From Larimichthys crocea (lineage: Eukaryota; Chordata; Actinopteri; Sciaenidae): a DNA stretch of 64,000 nt. Positions 46,841 to 60,100 of the stretch are shown in pieces (within the stretch, counting starts at the first letter, position 1; each line of letters starts with the position of its first letter). Below the pieces are notes generated by a model. It saw only the letters and a list, made by a program, of their open reading frames with translations. It searched no databases and had not been told where the DNA came from. Location: the NCBI RefSeq assembly GCF_000972845.2, contig NC_040032.1, positions 3,367,073 to 3,431,072 of the forward strand. Direction: 5' to 3'. Both the position numbers and the translations under genes were made by a program.

Positions 46841-47073
46841 AAGGTCCAGTGTTTAGGATTTAGTGACAGCAGTGAGGTTACAGATTGCAACCAAATTAAT
46901 TCCTCTTTCAAATGTGTAGGATTGATTATGGTGGACTTGGTGGTGCACACTGCAAACCTGTTCCATCTGTAGGATTTTCAGGTGATTGTACACTAATGAA
47001 AACATACTTATTTATGAATATTATACTCCATTTCTGCCAATAGATCTTCCTAAATCTCTCAGATTAGACCTTT
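46841..47073. mobile_element. MITE family B, full-length copy
   Basis: The left end AAGGTCCAGTGTTTAGGATT and the right end CCTAAATCTCTCAGATTAGA followed by CCTTT are imperfect inverted repeats (AAAGGTCTAATCTGAG in reverse complement). The internal block TTTTCAGGTGATTGTACACT is shared with the truncated copy at 40345-40475. It is non-coding and about 230 bp long, consistent with a non-autonomous DNA transposon. The target duplication is unclear. Confidence 0.7.
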
Positions 47074-47277
47074 AATGCAGACTGTATGTAGGGAAGCATG
47101 AAAGAGTTACAGTCATTTCTAAAAACTGCAGGTCTGGTAATATTCTACTAATCTAACGTGTAAAGGTGTTTAAATATGTATGTACTCAATAAGAACATGA
47201 AGTGTGTATATAACTACACACACATAATGTACCACACAATATAACATGGCCCTCAAGAGGACAGCACACAAAAATAC

Positions 47278-47385
47278 TTTGTTTTCTTTTGCTTTCATTC
47301 TTACGTTACTGATAAGATATTTGATATATCTGATATATTTGTCTTATCAGTTACGTAAGAATGAAAGTGAAAGAAAACAAACAAT
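47278..47385. repeat. Long near-perfect hairpin (about 40-bp arms)
   Basis: The left arm (47278-47319: TTTGTTTTCTTTTGCTTTCA, TTCTTACGTTACTGATAAGA) pairs with the right arm (47341-47384), which reads in reverse complement TTTGTTTTCTTTCACTTTCA, TTCTTACGTAACTGATAAGA. Only about three positions mismatch over 40. The loop of roughly 20 bases is itself rich in TGATATATC-like palindromes. No coding function was recognised. Confidence 0.85.
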
Positions 47386-48869
47386 AATAGGACAAATATT
47401 ATCGGACATAGATATTTTCAAGGCACCACAGGCCTGACCTAAACCAGAGGTTATCTATGGTGACCTGCTGCACAAAGTTGTTTTGAATGTGGGTGTCAAA
47501 GTGTCACAGCTTTTAATTCAATTCAGTGCCATCTCAGCTGATAGTGAAACTAAACCTCAAACTTTCAGCAGTCTTCGGAATAACAAAACAAATGCCAGGG
47601 CTGAGACTGCAGCAGGGAGTGTTGCAATCCTTACTCAATATTGCTCAATAGCGTATTTTTATACAGAAGCTTATTTTCCTATTTCCTCACCAACACCTCT
47701 TAGCACACTTACTTCTGGGAATGAAGGGAGAAAACACACTGAATGTTGTGGCCTTTGACTTCATGGTTGTTTTTTTATGGGTTTGATGTACCACACCACA
47801 CATTATATGTGACTTTTGAAAGCAAGTAAAAATGCCTTCTCTCTTGACAAGTTTAATTGAATCACTTGCTTTGGCAGTGAGAATTCAGACATGATCTTTT
47901 TGACTCTTCTTTCTCTGTTGCTGCTGAAAATCAGAGAGCATTCATCAATGTCCTGACAGGCAGAAGGATTTGATTAATTGAAGCCAATAAACATTTCATA
48001 TTGTCCTCACACCAGGGAAGGATGATTGTATTATTGTTCTTTTTTATGACAGTTTGAGCTCCCATTTAGGTGTGCAGGGTTTCTGGACGTGAGGGTTTGT
48101 GTTGCATTTGCTCTTCACCTGTCCTTAAACCAGGGAATGCAAGCACACATCCTTGAGTCAGTCACTACTGTATCTGCCCTTTTGAAATGTCCTTGAGATA
48201 GGCTAACATCTGTCTCGAGAACTGGGGCATCCTGGCATAGCTAACCCTTACCTCTGACATCTTTCTGATTCTACATGAACACAAAGTTTTTAGGATTTCA
48301 CACAGGACTTTTCTGTTTGTATTTTTCATCCTTGCTTTTTCTTACAGGTTTAAAGAGCGCAGAGCTCAGCTGTACAATGGTGACAGATGTTGGGTTGTTA
48401 AGTTATGTTGCTATATGCCACTGTCAATCAAATCTAATCAAACTGCATCCGCACAGTCCTGATGAGATTTGCTTTTAGATATAACAGAGTAGACTTTTTG
48501 AGTGTTGAACGAAGAATTTTTTTTTTCCAGTATGAATGTTTTTGATAAATACTCAAGATTGTATGCAGGTTTTCAGTCAGTCACTGCTCAGCTGATAGTG
48601 GGTTAGCACTACGTAGCACATTCATTGACAGTTAGTACTTTAAAAGTAACGCAAACTTCAAGATGTAGAATTGATAGATTAGACTCATAAAGTACGGTGA
48701 CTCCCTACCTTCAAGATCTGACTGTCAAACATTGTAATAAATCTCGGAAAACTTTATGTTAAAAGTCATTGCAAGGCCCCATCAATCAAAATTAGTCGAT
48801 TGCCTGGTTATAAGTGGAGATACTGCAGAGCAGGTCTGAGAGAGGAGGTGTGTTTAAAAGGTAAACCTC

Positions 48870-49359
48870 ATAGTTGTTGAAAAATTAGGATTACACTGCT
48901 ATTTAGATGTTTTAAATTATACAATGTTTCTTCCTATTCCTACTTCCCTTTATTGCTGTTTTCCTGAGACTGGCAGGGTAAGGTAAAGTTCAGGTTAATG
49001 TATAAATAGAGGGATTCCAGAACAGAATGAGGGCCAGGGACAGGTCAGAGAGGTGACATCTAGATTGGGGATATACTGGCTACTAATTAAGGGATATGCT
49101 GAAGAAAACCGTTTAGATGCTATTATGCAAATTGTCTGTTAACAATTTACAGGGGTTGAGACAGCCCATTTTTAGGAAAATATATAAGAACCAACTCTCA
49201 GAGCTCCTCAGGGAGCCTTTTTCTCTGTAACCCTTAAGTGTGTTGCACTGTGAAACGCTCCTTCTTGTACAAGAACAATAAATTCAACTTAAACTTTGAT
49301 ACTTCGAATCCGGTCCTCCTTATTTAGGGTTTTTTCTTTAAAATTCCTGTAACAATAGT
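48870..49359. mobile_element. Solo LTR of a retroviral/Gypsy-type element, with 5-bp target duplication
   Basis: A 480-bp unit runs from TGTTG at 48875 to TGTAACA ending at 49354, with terminal TG...CA. It is bracketed by identical 5-base ATAGT duplications at 48870-48874 and 49355-49359. Inside are TATATAAG at 49181-49188 and AATAAA at 49277-49282, in the U3-R-U5 order expected of an LTR transcribed on the plus strand. An octamer-like ATGCAAAT is near 49125. No gag, pol or env sequence and no primer-binding site follow, so this is a recombinational remnant. The superfamily cannot be settled. Confidence 0.8.
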
Positions 49360-52300
49360 CATTTCTTCCTTTTAAATCCAGAGGAACAGAACTGCACACT
49401 GTCCAAATACTCATCATGTGCAGCGTGCCTGTAACTTATTAGCATAGTGGTATAATAGCCTCTTAAGTAATTATTAATGTTGCTCTAATTAGCTAGCTCA
49501 CTTGTTGTTATAGTTGAAATATGAATTCATTATTCACTCCAATAAACTGTGCGAGAGACCTGCCAGAGTTCTAGTTTTCCGTCCCCTCAGTGGACGTCGG
49601 TAGGCAATAGATTGCTTCATGCTGCTTGATACTAACTAACTTTCATAGATCCGACTTGATGTACAGATTGCAGATTGTGCAGCAGTGCATTGATGTTTCC
49701 TTTTTTTTTGACTGGAAATCAAGCAGCACACGTTATGGCAGGAGGAGAAAACACAGCTTCACAGTCCCCTGGCTGTTTCCGTGCTGTCAGGAAAGCTCTG
49801 AAACTGACTCTAGGAAAACTTCTCTGTCCATAAATACAGTCAACAAACTTTATCTACCAACAGACGTCAGCTGAGGGCAGAAAGTGTTTGCTTTTCACTC
49901 TCAGTCAACTCACACAGCTGACTGACAAAAAACAAAGTTGACCAGTGTGTCTGAGCCGAGGTCACGACTGGAATGCTGATAAGGAAAGACGGGCCACGAG
50001 AAGTGTATCTGCATGTTGACAGAGGATAACAGGCAGTGGGAACACAGTGGTTGTACTCAGTCGAGGCCGGTTGTGTTTGACTTACACATTTTGTTTGTTT
50101 TGTGTGCTTAAGATGAAAATGTTGAGGTTGTCTTTTAATTCATATCTCACAAGGTTATGCTCGACACATAACTCTGTCCTTCCCTTTATCCTCTTGTCTC
50201 TGCTCATTCCTCTTCTCTCTCTACAGTCTAAACTGTATCATGCAGAATGTCATGCTCGCTAACAAACTGCTGATCAGACATTTTATGTGTTTGCACAGTA
50301 GTGTGTGTGTTTACATTCCATCACTCTCAGTCACCACTGGGAATATGACTGGACGGAAAAACTGTTGATATTCATGGGTTTGAGTGTTTGGCTGCTCCCT
50401 GTTGGTACACAGTAACTCTCTATTACTATTTAAGTCGGGTTGTTTTTTAAGGGTGGTTTTGTATAATTTGAGAGCCATGCTAAAAATGAGCACACTGATG
50501 GCATTAAGTGCTTAGAAGAACAATATTTAGCTGTTTTTGGTTGGGCAAACTCATCAAACTTGACGAATCACTGCAGATTACCTGTCAGTTAAAGAATAAG
50601 GCTGACAGTATTCTTTATTATTCTCTATATTTTTCTCAACAAATCCCATTAAAAACCAACAAGGCCTTGGTCTAAATTTCAATATTTTCCAATTACACTG
50701 CCTCAAACCCAAAGCCATGGATTTAGTGCACAAGTAGATATTTTACATTTATAGTACGGACTCAAAAAGCAAACAAACTGCATTGCCCATGTTTGTATTT
50801 CACTCAGTGCAACAGTCTGGCTCATTGATGGGCTTTTAATCAATCTTGGACAACAATGGTTGTCAATGGCACATCAGACTTATGCATAGACAAGACTTGT
50901 TAGTAGATCAATTCATTGCTATTACTGGTCTTTCTATGGTATCTGTTGACAGTGAGGATGTAGAATGCTGTCAGTAGTGTTTAACAGTTTAACTTTTCAG
51001 AGACCATGATGGATTGATGTGTTTTGTAGATGTAGTGATAAATGTCAATAAATCAGGTGACATAGCCAAAGGTTTTAGAATTCACAATCCACCATGAAAT
51101 GATATTATAAATGTTGCTTTCATTGTCTTTTTTGTGTTGCCCTGGTAACACATCTTCTATGTTTGACATCTAATGCACTAAATAATTCACTATTATTATA
51201 TATAGTATTGAACATGAATGAAATTGGTTAAAGTTCAGTTATCAGTTATGAAAATCAATCAGTCAGTTGAAGCCAGCGTTATGATGTGTGGTGGCTTCAG
51301 ATAAAAAAAACAAACAACATGCTGCATACATATTTTTTTAAGCACATATTGTCTTATTTTGTGAAATAGTAATAAAAACTCTAGTTTTAAAAAATCTACA
51401 CATGCAAAGTTTAAAAGATGAAACATTAAGTTTGAATTACCCCAAAGGAATACATACATATGTAATCATATAGAGTGCTAGATTCACAAGGGAACCTTGT
51501 ACAAGAGATAAAAACACTCACACAGCCTCAGGCGTACACTGGATTCAACTTCTTGGATCCTAAGTATGCAACAGAAAAGGAGACTCTACATGTTTAGCTT
51601 GATGTCTTAGTGATGGTTTGAGCAGTCGGCTCTGATCAAGAATTTACAATGTGTCTGCAGACCCCCTGTGTCTCGCCTCTACCCCCGTAGCTGAAAAATG
51701 CTCAGCACTACACCGTAAATCAATGTCAACTCTGAACCAACTTTGTCCTGTCAGGAAGGCTTTGTGCACTTGGCTGAACACATTATGTTCCTAGAGTCAC
51801 ATCTGATCTCTGACTTTGATCACTGCCTGTCGGGCCAAACTGAAATGGTTTTTCTTTTCTTTTTATCTTTTGAGGCCCCTCTCGAACGTTGTCGCCTCAG
51901 CATTGGCTTAGCTAAACTTTATGTACATGCGTGCCTACAGTCCACAGAGGGATGTTCATTTCTCAGGAACTCACTGTTTGAACATAATGTTCTGACTCAC
52001 TACTCCCAGTACAGATCCCTACAGATAACTACAGAGAATAAAACTTTCATCCCATATTCTTAGATCACATCATATAGCAGTTTATACAGTCAGTGCAGAT
52101 TGATAAGATTTTTTGAAATGTTGTATTTTTAGCAACTCTAGTAGTGTAGCTCAAGGGATGGCAATGTTGGTCTGGTCAGTTCACCCATCTCGACCCTTCT
52201 AATGTCATCATTAGGTCAAACACTTGATGATACACATGATAAACATTGTACCTGCTAAATATCAGCTGTATCTATGGGGACAAACTTATAGACGTATTAG

Positions 52301-52789
52301 CAGGGGAGAAGCTGAAGCTTTACAAGTGTTTTCAGCTCTTCAAAATCTTCATTTGAGTCTCATACACATGACTCCTGCACTTTTCTATCTCACTTGCAAT
52401 GAACATATGATGATTTTAGAGCTGAAACATAATCTTATCACTTATTTTATTGCAGGTATAAGAACAGTATATGGTGGAAGAATAGGAAAGGTATTTTAGT
52501 ATCTTGGATTGCAAAAAAAATAAAAAATAAATGCACCTTTTGCGTAGTAATTTTGTGATTTGGAGTATATATAACAGCATTTTAATGACTATATGTTACA
52601 TTATACATTCAGTTCAGTTCCCGCTTAACATTGAATTATAACTAAGTTGCTACAGATTGTAGCCAGCTTCTAGCATAGCTTTCGGGTATTTGACCTAAAA
52701 AAATCATCAGGTGATTTTTCACATTGAGAGAATAAAATAATCTATCAAATGCATAGGAACCTACAAAGGTGTTAAATTAAATATTTTTA
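49360..52789. other. Intergenic region, no gene seen
   Basis: AT-rich sequence without a recognisable exon, RNA gene or structured repeat, apart from a short dispersed-repeat fragment near 52150-52215 (TCTCGACCCTTCTAATGTCA, TCATTAGGTCAAA). Open frames, e.g. 51743-52063 (+), show no domain. Confidence 0.45.
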
Positions 52790-52966
52790 AGATATTGTTT
52801 TGGCCTTTTTTATTGTATAGACACAGCTGAAGAGTGACAGGAATGTGGGAGGAGAGAGAGATGGGGAATGGCATGCAGGAAAGAGCCACAGGTCAGATTT
52901 GAACCCTGGAAACCTTTGTACATGGGGCGGATGTTCTGCCAGCTGAACTAAACAACACCCCCTTGA
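52790..52966 (-). mobile_element. tRNA-derived SINE
   Basis: On the minus strand it starts AGGGGGTGTTGTTTAGTTCA. It carries an A-box (TAGTTCAGCTGG, 52950-52939) and a B-box (GGTTCAAATCT, 52905-52895) of an RNA polymerase III promoter at tRNA spacing. A tRNA-unrelated body (TGCATGCCATTCCCCATCTC) and an A-rich end with AATAAAAAAGG (near 52806) follow. I recall this body as a very common fish SINE family. The copy seems nearly full length. Confidence 0.85.
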
Positions 52967-55619
52967 GTTAAATCTTTTAAGTAGAAAGTCCATGATGCTT
53001 TTAACCACACTGTGATATGTAGCCTTCCTGTTAAGTTCAAAGCATCTATACAGCTACAGTAAAACCATTTAAACACATTAGCAGATGGTTCCTGGTCAAC
53101 AGACCTAACTGTGTATTCTGCACTTAGCCATTAATCTATCATAGTGCAGATACAGGAAGAGTGACTGGAGGTATGCCATCAAATATGACTGGAATCATCA
53201 TAGTCTTAACTTCCTGCAAGCTGACATAAAGATTGTTGGATCTAGCATCAAGCACCACCACTGGAGGGAGACAGAGGCCTGATCATAGATGTTCAGATGA
53301 GTGCTGACCATTCAACAACCTCCCTTAACCTCAGTCATGTCTGTCTTGATTCCCTTCATCGTCTCTGTGATGTGAAGATAAAATAGTGAACTTCACTTCC
53401 ATTAGTGCACTTTTTTTTTTTTTTTTAGAAATAATTCCCTTCTATCTTTGTTCTTTCTCTGAAGCACCCCACTGTGGTTGGCTCTCAGATGTCAGACTTC
53501 ACCTCTGTCTGGCTTGTGGAGAATTTCCAGAGGGAGGAGACTTGCAATCATTTAGGTTAGAGAAGAAAGAAGCGGCGGGAGCAGGTACAGCCCATAGATT
53601 GACCATCATCATAAAGTAGGTCTGAATAATACAAAAACACAGTGCCTCTTTCTTCCCGCGTTCATGTCATTATTAAAGGTTGTACGCTGAAGATGGAAAA
53701 CGTCGACATAATAACACTGAGGCCGGCTCAATCAATTTCATGGTCTGTTTAATGGAAAAGCGTCAGGTTGTCCTATTACTTTGTACAGTCAGTGTGTCTG
53801 ATGTGGCATAATAGATAGAGATAAAACAGTGAAAGGTTCCATCACCAATCCACATGTCTTATTAAGGACTTGAAATGAATTTGAATCCCAGCATAAAATA
53901 AGCACATCAGTAAGAAAGGTACATCAAAGGGAGACGGAAAAAAAGGAGAGTCTGTATAGTCACTTATGCAGCTGTTCCATGATGTTATTAAAATTTCACT
54001 TTTCAGTTAAATCAAATCAGAAATGGCACAGGTGCTTCTGCGCTTCGGTGATAAATGCCTTGTTTACTGATGGGAATTAATGTCAAAAAACAAAATGTCT
54101 GTGTCTAGAGCTGGTGGCTATAAAACATTTGTTCTTGTCTGATATCAAAACATTACATAAAACTAAGTGGGTTACATTTTCATGTCATTCTACATATAAC
54201 ATAGTGTGAGATCTTTGTATGACTTTGCATATATTTAACAGGCTTCACTCTCTGAGTGTTCAGCTTTTGCACAGAGCTGAGCACTTGGCAACAGGATGAG
54301 GAGCACAAAGTGTGACGCTGTGGTTGTCTTTTCTATCAGTAGGGGGCAGTGTGGTAACACAGGAGCTGTGCTGCTTTCAATATCCCCCTGCACAAAAGCT
54401 CTCTTGAGTACAAAGGGAGGAAAATATTTTACAATAAAATCATCTTGGAAGCAGAGCAGCAGTCGCCTAGGAATTTCTGGAAACTCAATATCTTTCAGTG
54501 TCTGAGTTGGAGTTTCTATCTCTGGTTCTTGTGTCGCCTTTTGCCTTTTGCTCATATTACGGTAAAACTCAAAATCTCAATAGTGTGAAAACCTTTTCAT
54601 TTTAGAGTGGATATTGAGTTTAGTTTGGGCTGTCTGTCTCTCTCTTGGTATTTGATTCTATAATTTGGATCGTAGATGGATGCTCACCTTTGTGTAGTGT
54701 AACTTTGTGCTCCACAAGTGCGTCAAACACATGTCTTCCCTTGCCGTTTGATTTAAGAGCAAAGAGTCAATAATTTATGCTGTGAAATCGATTTACTTTG
54801 GTTCAGTGGATGAGCCACACTTGGAGCCTTTTGTAAGATACTTCTTAACTTTGAAATTAAATTCTAATCAGCAGTCTCATCCAAGTGCTTAAAATGAAAT
54901 AAGCAAATTTCCATTTAAATCACTTCTCTGTTGTATAGCACCTTGGGTGAAGAATTAAGTTTAGGCCTAATCAGTATTGAGTGCGGGTTTACTTCGGGCA
55001 TTAAACAAATTAAGATTTATGGCATCAGATTGCTTGACTGAAGCCACCCACTGTATAATAATCATTATAGCACAGCTAATTGTCCACCATTGTACATATC
55101 ATTATGTCAGTAATACCTGCGAGGGCATTCTTTACTGTTATCCCCAGTTCCCTGAAGATTAGGGAGAATATTCTGCTCATTATGGAAATTATTAGGAGTT
55201 TTATAATCCATGCTGAACAATGAAGTCGTGTGGTCAAAATGACCTGTTAACGTACCATATCTGCACTGTTGAGCCCCCGAAAAGAGTAGTTGCGTAATGT
55301 ACTTACCCTTCATGAAAGCAGCAGCACATTCATGTTAAAATATCAAAGCACCTTCTGATCTAATGTCACCAAGGTGAAGGAGGAGTTGCAGCTGCTGATC
55401 TTTCATGCAGCACCACAGCCCTTGCCAACTGTTTCTCATCTTCTTGCTTCGCCTTGCGTCTTATATAAGGAGTTGACTGCACTTATTCACAGCCCTGGAA
55501 ATGTGAGGAACGACTTCTTGATTGGCTTCAGAGTTTTCCGAATCTCATCATATTTCAGCTATGCTATTGGATGTATAGCCGTTGAAGTTTGTGCAGATAT
55601 CTATGGTACCCAGAGGCTC

Positions 55620-55830
55620 AGTCCGAATGACTATGGTGATCCTTTGACTTTTCCTCTAGCACCACCATGATATTCACATGTAGCCTTGAGCCAAATATCT
55701 CGACAACATCAGGATGGATTTCCATGAGATGTGGTGCAAATATTCATGTGTCTGTCAGGATAACTTCAAATAACTTGAATCATCCCTAAACTTCTCATTA
55801 GAGTCATTATCAGGTCAAAGTTTTACTTAA
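55620..55830 (+). repeat. Dispersed repeat family C
   Basis: Contains AGCACCACCATGATATTCAC, ATATCTCGACAACATCAGGA and TGGATTTCCATGAGATGTGG, then TGCAAATATTCATGTGTC. Related words occur inverted near 40530-40610 (GCACCAAATTTCATGGCAAT, CCATCCAAAAGTTG), showing a dispersed family. The class is unknown. Confidence 0.55.
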
Positions 55831-56589
55831 AGGACTATTGACAGACAATATTCTCCCACAATGCAATGCATTGCAAGGGAAAGGCAGGAGCAAATCACAA
55901 ATGCAAAACTGTGTGGAGTCCTAAACTCCTAGTCTCACTGCCTTTACACAACACATCACTTCATTTCCTTATATTAAGTATCAAACAGTTTGGTATATTG
56001 ATTTCTTGTATAGTACTTGCAAAAACAGTATACTATAAAGATTAGCATATACAGCATAACTCTTGTTTTTTTGTTTTTGTTTTTTTAAATCACAAACTGC
56101 CTGTTATTTCTTACTTCAGTGTGTGATAGTTTTATATGAAGGGCTTTTAGAAGCATGAAGGTGTGAGAGTATCCGGTATTTCACAAGAAGAAAACAACAC
56201 ATTGAGGAAATGTAGAGGGAAAATAGGCCATGTTCGTGTTGTGACCCCTCAAATTCATCTTTAGACCCAATGGGAAGCCCTAAACCCCAGGTTGGAAAAC
56301 ACTGATTTTGAGGGTAGAGGTGAATTTCTTTCTGCGGCCACCAACGTGCACATAATATGAACTTTTACTCAAGGTGGGTGTGGGAAGGAACATTCAGTAC
56401 TCAAACTGCGCAATGCACAAATACCCTCCCACGTTCATTTTAAAGAATAGACGGAACAGCATCCCAAAGTCTTGTTGCTACAGTTTAATAACCATGACAA
56501 CCCCGTCGGTCATGTCATTACTTTTTGGAAAGAAAAAAAAAAGTCAGAGGGAGTTACATTGGAGAGAATGGCTATTGTGTAGGTGGAGA

Positions 56590-56633
56590 AGGAAGAGGAG
56601 GAGGAGGGGGAGGAGGAGGAGGAGGAGGAGGTA
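56590..56633. repeat. (GGA)n-rich purine tract
   Basis: An imperfect GGA/GGAGGG run of about 44 bases, purine-only on the plus strand. Confidence 0.85.
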
Positions 56634-56881
56634 AGATATACCAACCATCACCTTCCTGAGGAAGAAAAACACATGAAAGATAAAGAATGAAAATTACAGG
56701 AAAATTCAGGCTATTCTCCTCAGAGGCATTAAGCTGTGAGAGACATATGAACGGCTGGTTTGTTAGGCTCACTTTATAATTAGACTTTGGGCTGCCACCA
56801 TCATTTCTCATCTCTGTGGAAAGGAGAGCACCAGTCCTCATCACAGCAACCTGCCTGGAAGGTGCTCATTAATGAAGTGAC

Positions 56882-56883
<2 letters not shown>

Positions 56884-56926
<43 letters not shown>
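56884..56926. repeat. (CA)n microsatellite
   Basis: About 21 AC units. Confidence 0.93.
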
Positions 56927-56928
<2 letters not shown>

Positions 56929-57068
56929 CACAGACACACACTCTCACATATACACTCAGGAGCCCTTTCTACTTTATTTACTCCAGCAGCTCAAATAATT
57001 GTTTTTCATCCAATTTTAAAATGAGGACCGGTTTTTAACAGCTGTGAGGTAACGCCTGCCTCTGAGCA

Positions 57069-57070
<2 letters not shown>

Positions 57071-57110
<40 letters not shown>
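57071..57110. repeat. (CA)n microsatellite
   Basis: Twenty AC units, only about 145 bases from the previous CA tract. Confidence 0.93.
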
Positions 57111-57112
<2 letters not shown>

Positions 57113-60100
57113 AGACACCCAAGAACACACACATACACCACATGCTGTAAAGTGAAAAGCTTGTCATCTTAATTATCACGCTGAAGTCACTTTTAAGGAT
57201 GCTATCATCCGTTTCATTTGCCTCTCTTCATCATCTCTGAAACACAGAGCATTGTCAGTGTAAATGATGACATACAAATACTAATCGTGTTTTATTATTT
57301 GAATCTTTATTTTTAGGTACTGAAGAGGGTTTCTTTCAGAACTGATTGGTACTGGTTTATAAGGCCAGCTTCCTCCATCTTTTCTCTTGTTTGAAGTGTT
57401 TTTGGTTACTCTTTTTGTTTGAGTGGGTGATTATAAGTTGGTTTGATTTAGTTTATTTTGTCCGTTGTTCTGCTGGAGGCCACCCTGAAGTCAAAATGTT
57501 CCATATGTTCTGAGTAATAAATACTTTAATGGAGGAAATATCTTGCTGTCGCTGCTGCTGCTATGCAAAACACAATCGTTTCACTTTGTCAGTGGGCACC
57601 TTGACTGCTTTTGTAGAGTTCTACTCAACATTTACCAGTGCTGCAACAAAGATTAGATAAAGTTAGACACATAAATGTATAGCCTGCATATGTACAGAGA
57701 CTAGCTACCAGACACAATGTTACAAATCACTTATATATAAAGGAAAGAGGAGCTGACCAAAGACAGAACCTTGTAAAACTATTCCTGTCTGATATAAATG
57801 ACTGTAGACAGCTAAGACTCCAGTCATTACAGAGTGGTGACATTTGCAAAATTTAGAAATGACAATATAATTATTATAATATTGTAGTTTGTGAAACCAA
57901 GCTGGCAGTAAATCTATCCAGTACTGCAAGATGGGTTTGTCATAATACAAACAAAATCTTTTTCTCTGAAGTAGTTAGACAAACTTTAGATTGTTGTAGA
58001 TGTGAAAAAGTTCACATTATTCATTTTTGTTTTTGCTTTTTACAATGTAATAACAGTTTCTCAGTGCAGTTTAAAGTGCACAATCCTGTTGCTTTATAGG
58101 ATTTAAACTCCAACCCCCTTTAGCCACGGTGGGGATATTTTCCAAATCTATTGTTTGACATTATTATTTTATATCCCAAGATGAATTAACCATCATGTTT
58201 GTAGGTGCTATGCTTATAGGGTTCTGTATAAATGTATTGTCTTTTTGTAGGTATGTTGTGGTGTATGATATATCTTTGTACCTACATATTTATGTGACGC
58301 TATGTACAGATTGTGACAACACATTTCCTTGAAAGAGCAATAAAGAATATATCTGGTGTCAGAATTTAAGGTACAAGCATATTAAAAGCAGCCGTAATGT
58401 GAATATACTATACTACTTTCTCATACCTGTCACTATAACTGCTAATAGAATATTGTACCTTGACATTTTGAATATTGCCCGGCTATTTTTATGACTGGAG
58501 TGCCTCATGTTGGAAGTAAAAGTAATATTAATAGTCCTCACTGAAACCACGGGGCACTGAGCTACAACCTTGGTTGGTTGTCTAAGTTTAAAATAAGGTA
58601 TACTAATAAGGCCTTTGAAAAATACACACACAGTGATGTGATACAGTGCTGGCTCATCCATGCTAATGTAATTCACTCCTGTTTGTCTCAGCTGTGGTGC
58701 CAAACTCTTCTCAAGTGACTGCTTCGGGGTATGAGTTCTTCTTAAATCCCATTTTATGCATCTCTTGTCATTTCTTTTCTCATTCCACTTACAACACAAA
58801 AGTTTAAACGTGAGGATGGAAGGATCATCTGACAAATGGGACATTTTGTGACCTGTGACGTGTTGCACAGCTGTATCACCTACGTGTTTTCTGTGCTGGT
58901 TTGTCAGATAATGTGACGTACAGTGTGCAAGGTAACAAAGGGCATTTTCTGACTGCTTTTATTTCTCTATGTTCCTTTATACTTAAAAGGTTTCAGTCTC
59001 ATCTCGGAATTGACTGTCTCTGTCTCAGACAAAGAGGACTTGATTTTATTTCAAGACCACAACTGCAGGGATATCACTAAATCGCCAGTGCATTATCTGA
59101 TTTATTTGTTAACAGCCTTACTGTGATTGGATGTAAAACTTCCTGCTTCTAATGAAACTATAACTTGATTCATTTCTACTTTGAAGCTTGTGTTACTGTG
59201 AATGGCTGTTACTCCTTCCCACTGCTCCTTCACAGGAGAAAGTGGATGCAGGAGCTGTGTAAAATCTCAAACAGATCAGATAACAAAATCTTAGCTACAT
59301 ATTAGCTAGTTGGCTAAGTAGGTTATATACTGTCTGGTGTCCGTCTTGACTTGGTTTTACCCTGCCTTGGTTTTGGTCTTGACTTAATCTCATGCCCATA
59401 GGCAGTTCACTACAACACTGACTTCCACTACATTTCATATAGGGAAAATTGTACTTCACTTTAACTCCACTACATTTATTTGACTGAATTTGAGTTTCTC
59501 TTGGTCTGTTCCAGATTTTAGATACAGAATATATGATGAGCAAATTAAATAATACATTTCTATAGCCTGGACTGTCTAACAGTGTAAAAAAAAAATCCCC
59601 ATCTCAACCACCCACGACAAAAAATACTGCTTAAATGTTAATGCACGAATAATAATATCCCAGTAATATAATAATAATAAAACATTTGACCATAAATCAC
59701 ATGAACAGCAAAGCTATTTAATGTAAATAAAGATCAATCAAATAGTCTTATAGAATTATTTCACATGCCCAAGTGATTATAAGCTATCACGCCAGCTTCA
59801 AACAATTCATTAATAAGCTTTCCAAATAGACATGTTGTTTTATTAAAGCCATTAAAAAGGTTATTGATTTTACTGAATCTATATCATCATTTTACTGTCC
59901 TGCCAGATGAGCTCCAGCATCCAATTACAGAACAGATTTCCAGCTCATAGGCCAGCTGATGCCTTTGACGTAAGTCATAAAACATACATAGTCCACACCA
60001 CCATCTTTCAATCTCCACAAACACAGTTTATAGCGCCGGCTCTCTGTCAAAAGTTCTCCAAGCTGAAACAGAAATTATTCAAATGATGTCACTTGAGTAA

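Larger units (their letters stand above)
45080..48870. other. Intergenic region upstream of ccni2
   Basis: No gene was recognised. It contains a partial family A repeat (45780-45900), the MITE family B copy (46841-47073) and a long hairpin (47278-47385). Open frames are short and unrecognisable. Confidence 0.5.

Noticed and set aside
58413..58868. 151-codon open frame on the minus strand
   Set aside because: No recognisable domain, no family resemblance, base composition like its surroundings and no splice signals supporting a gene.
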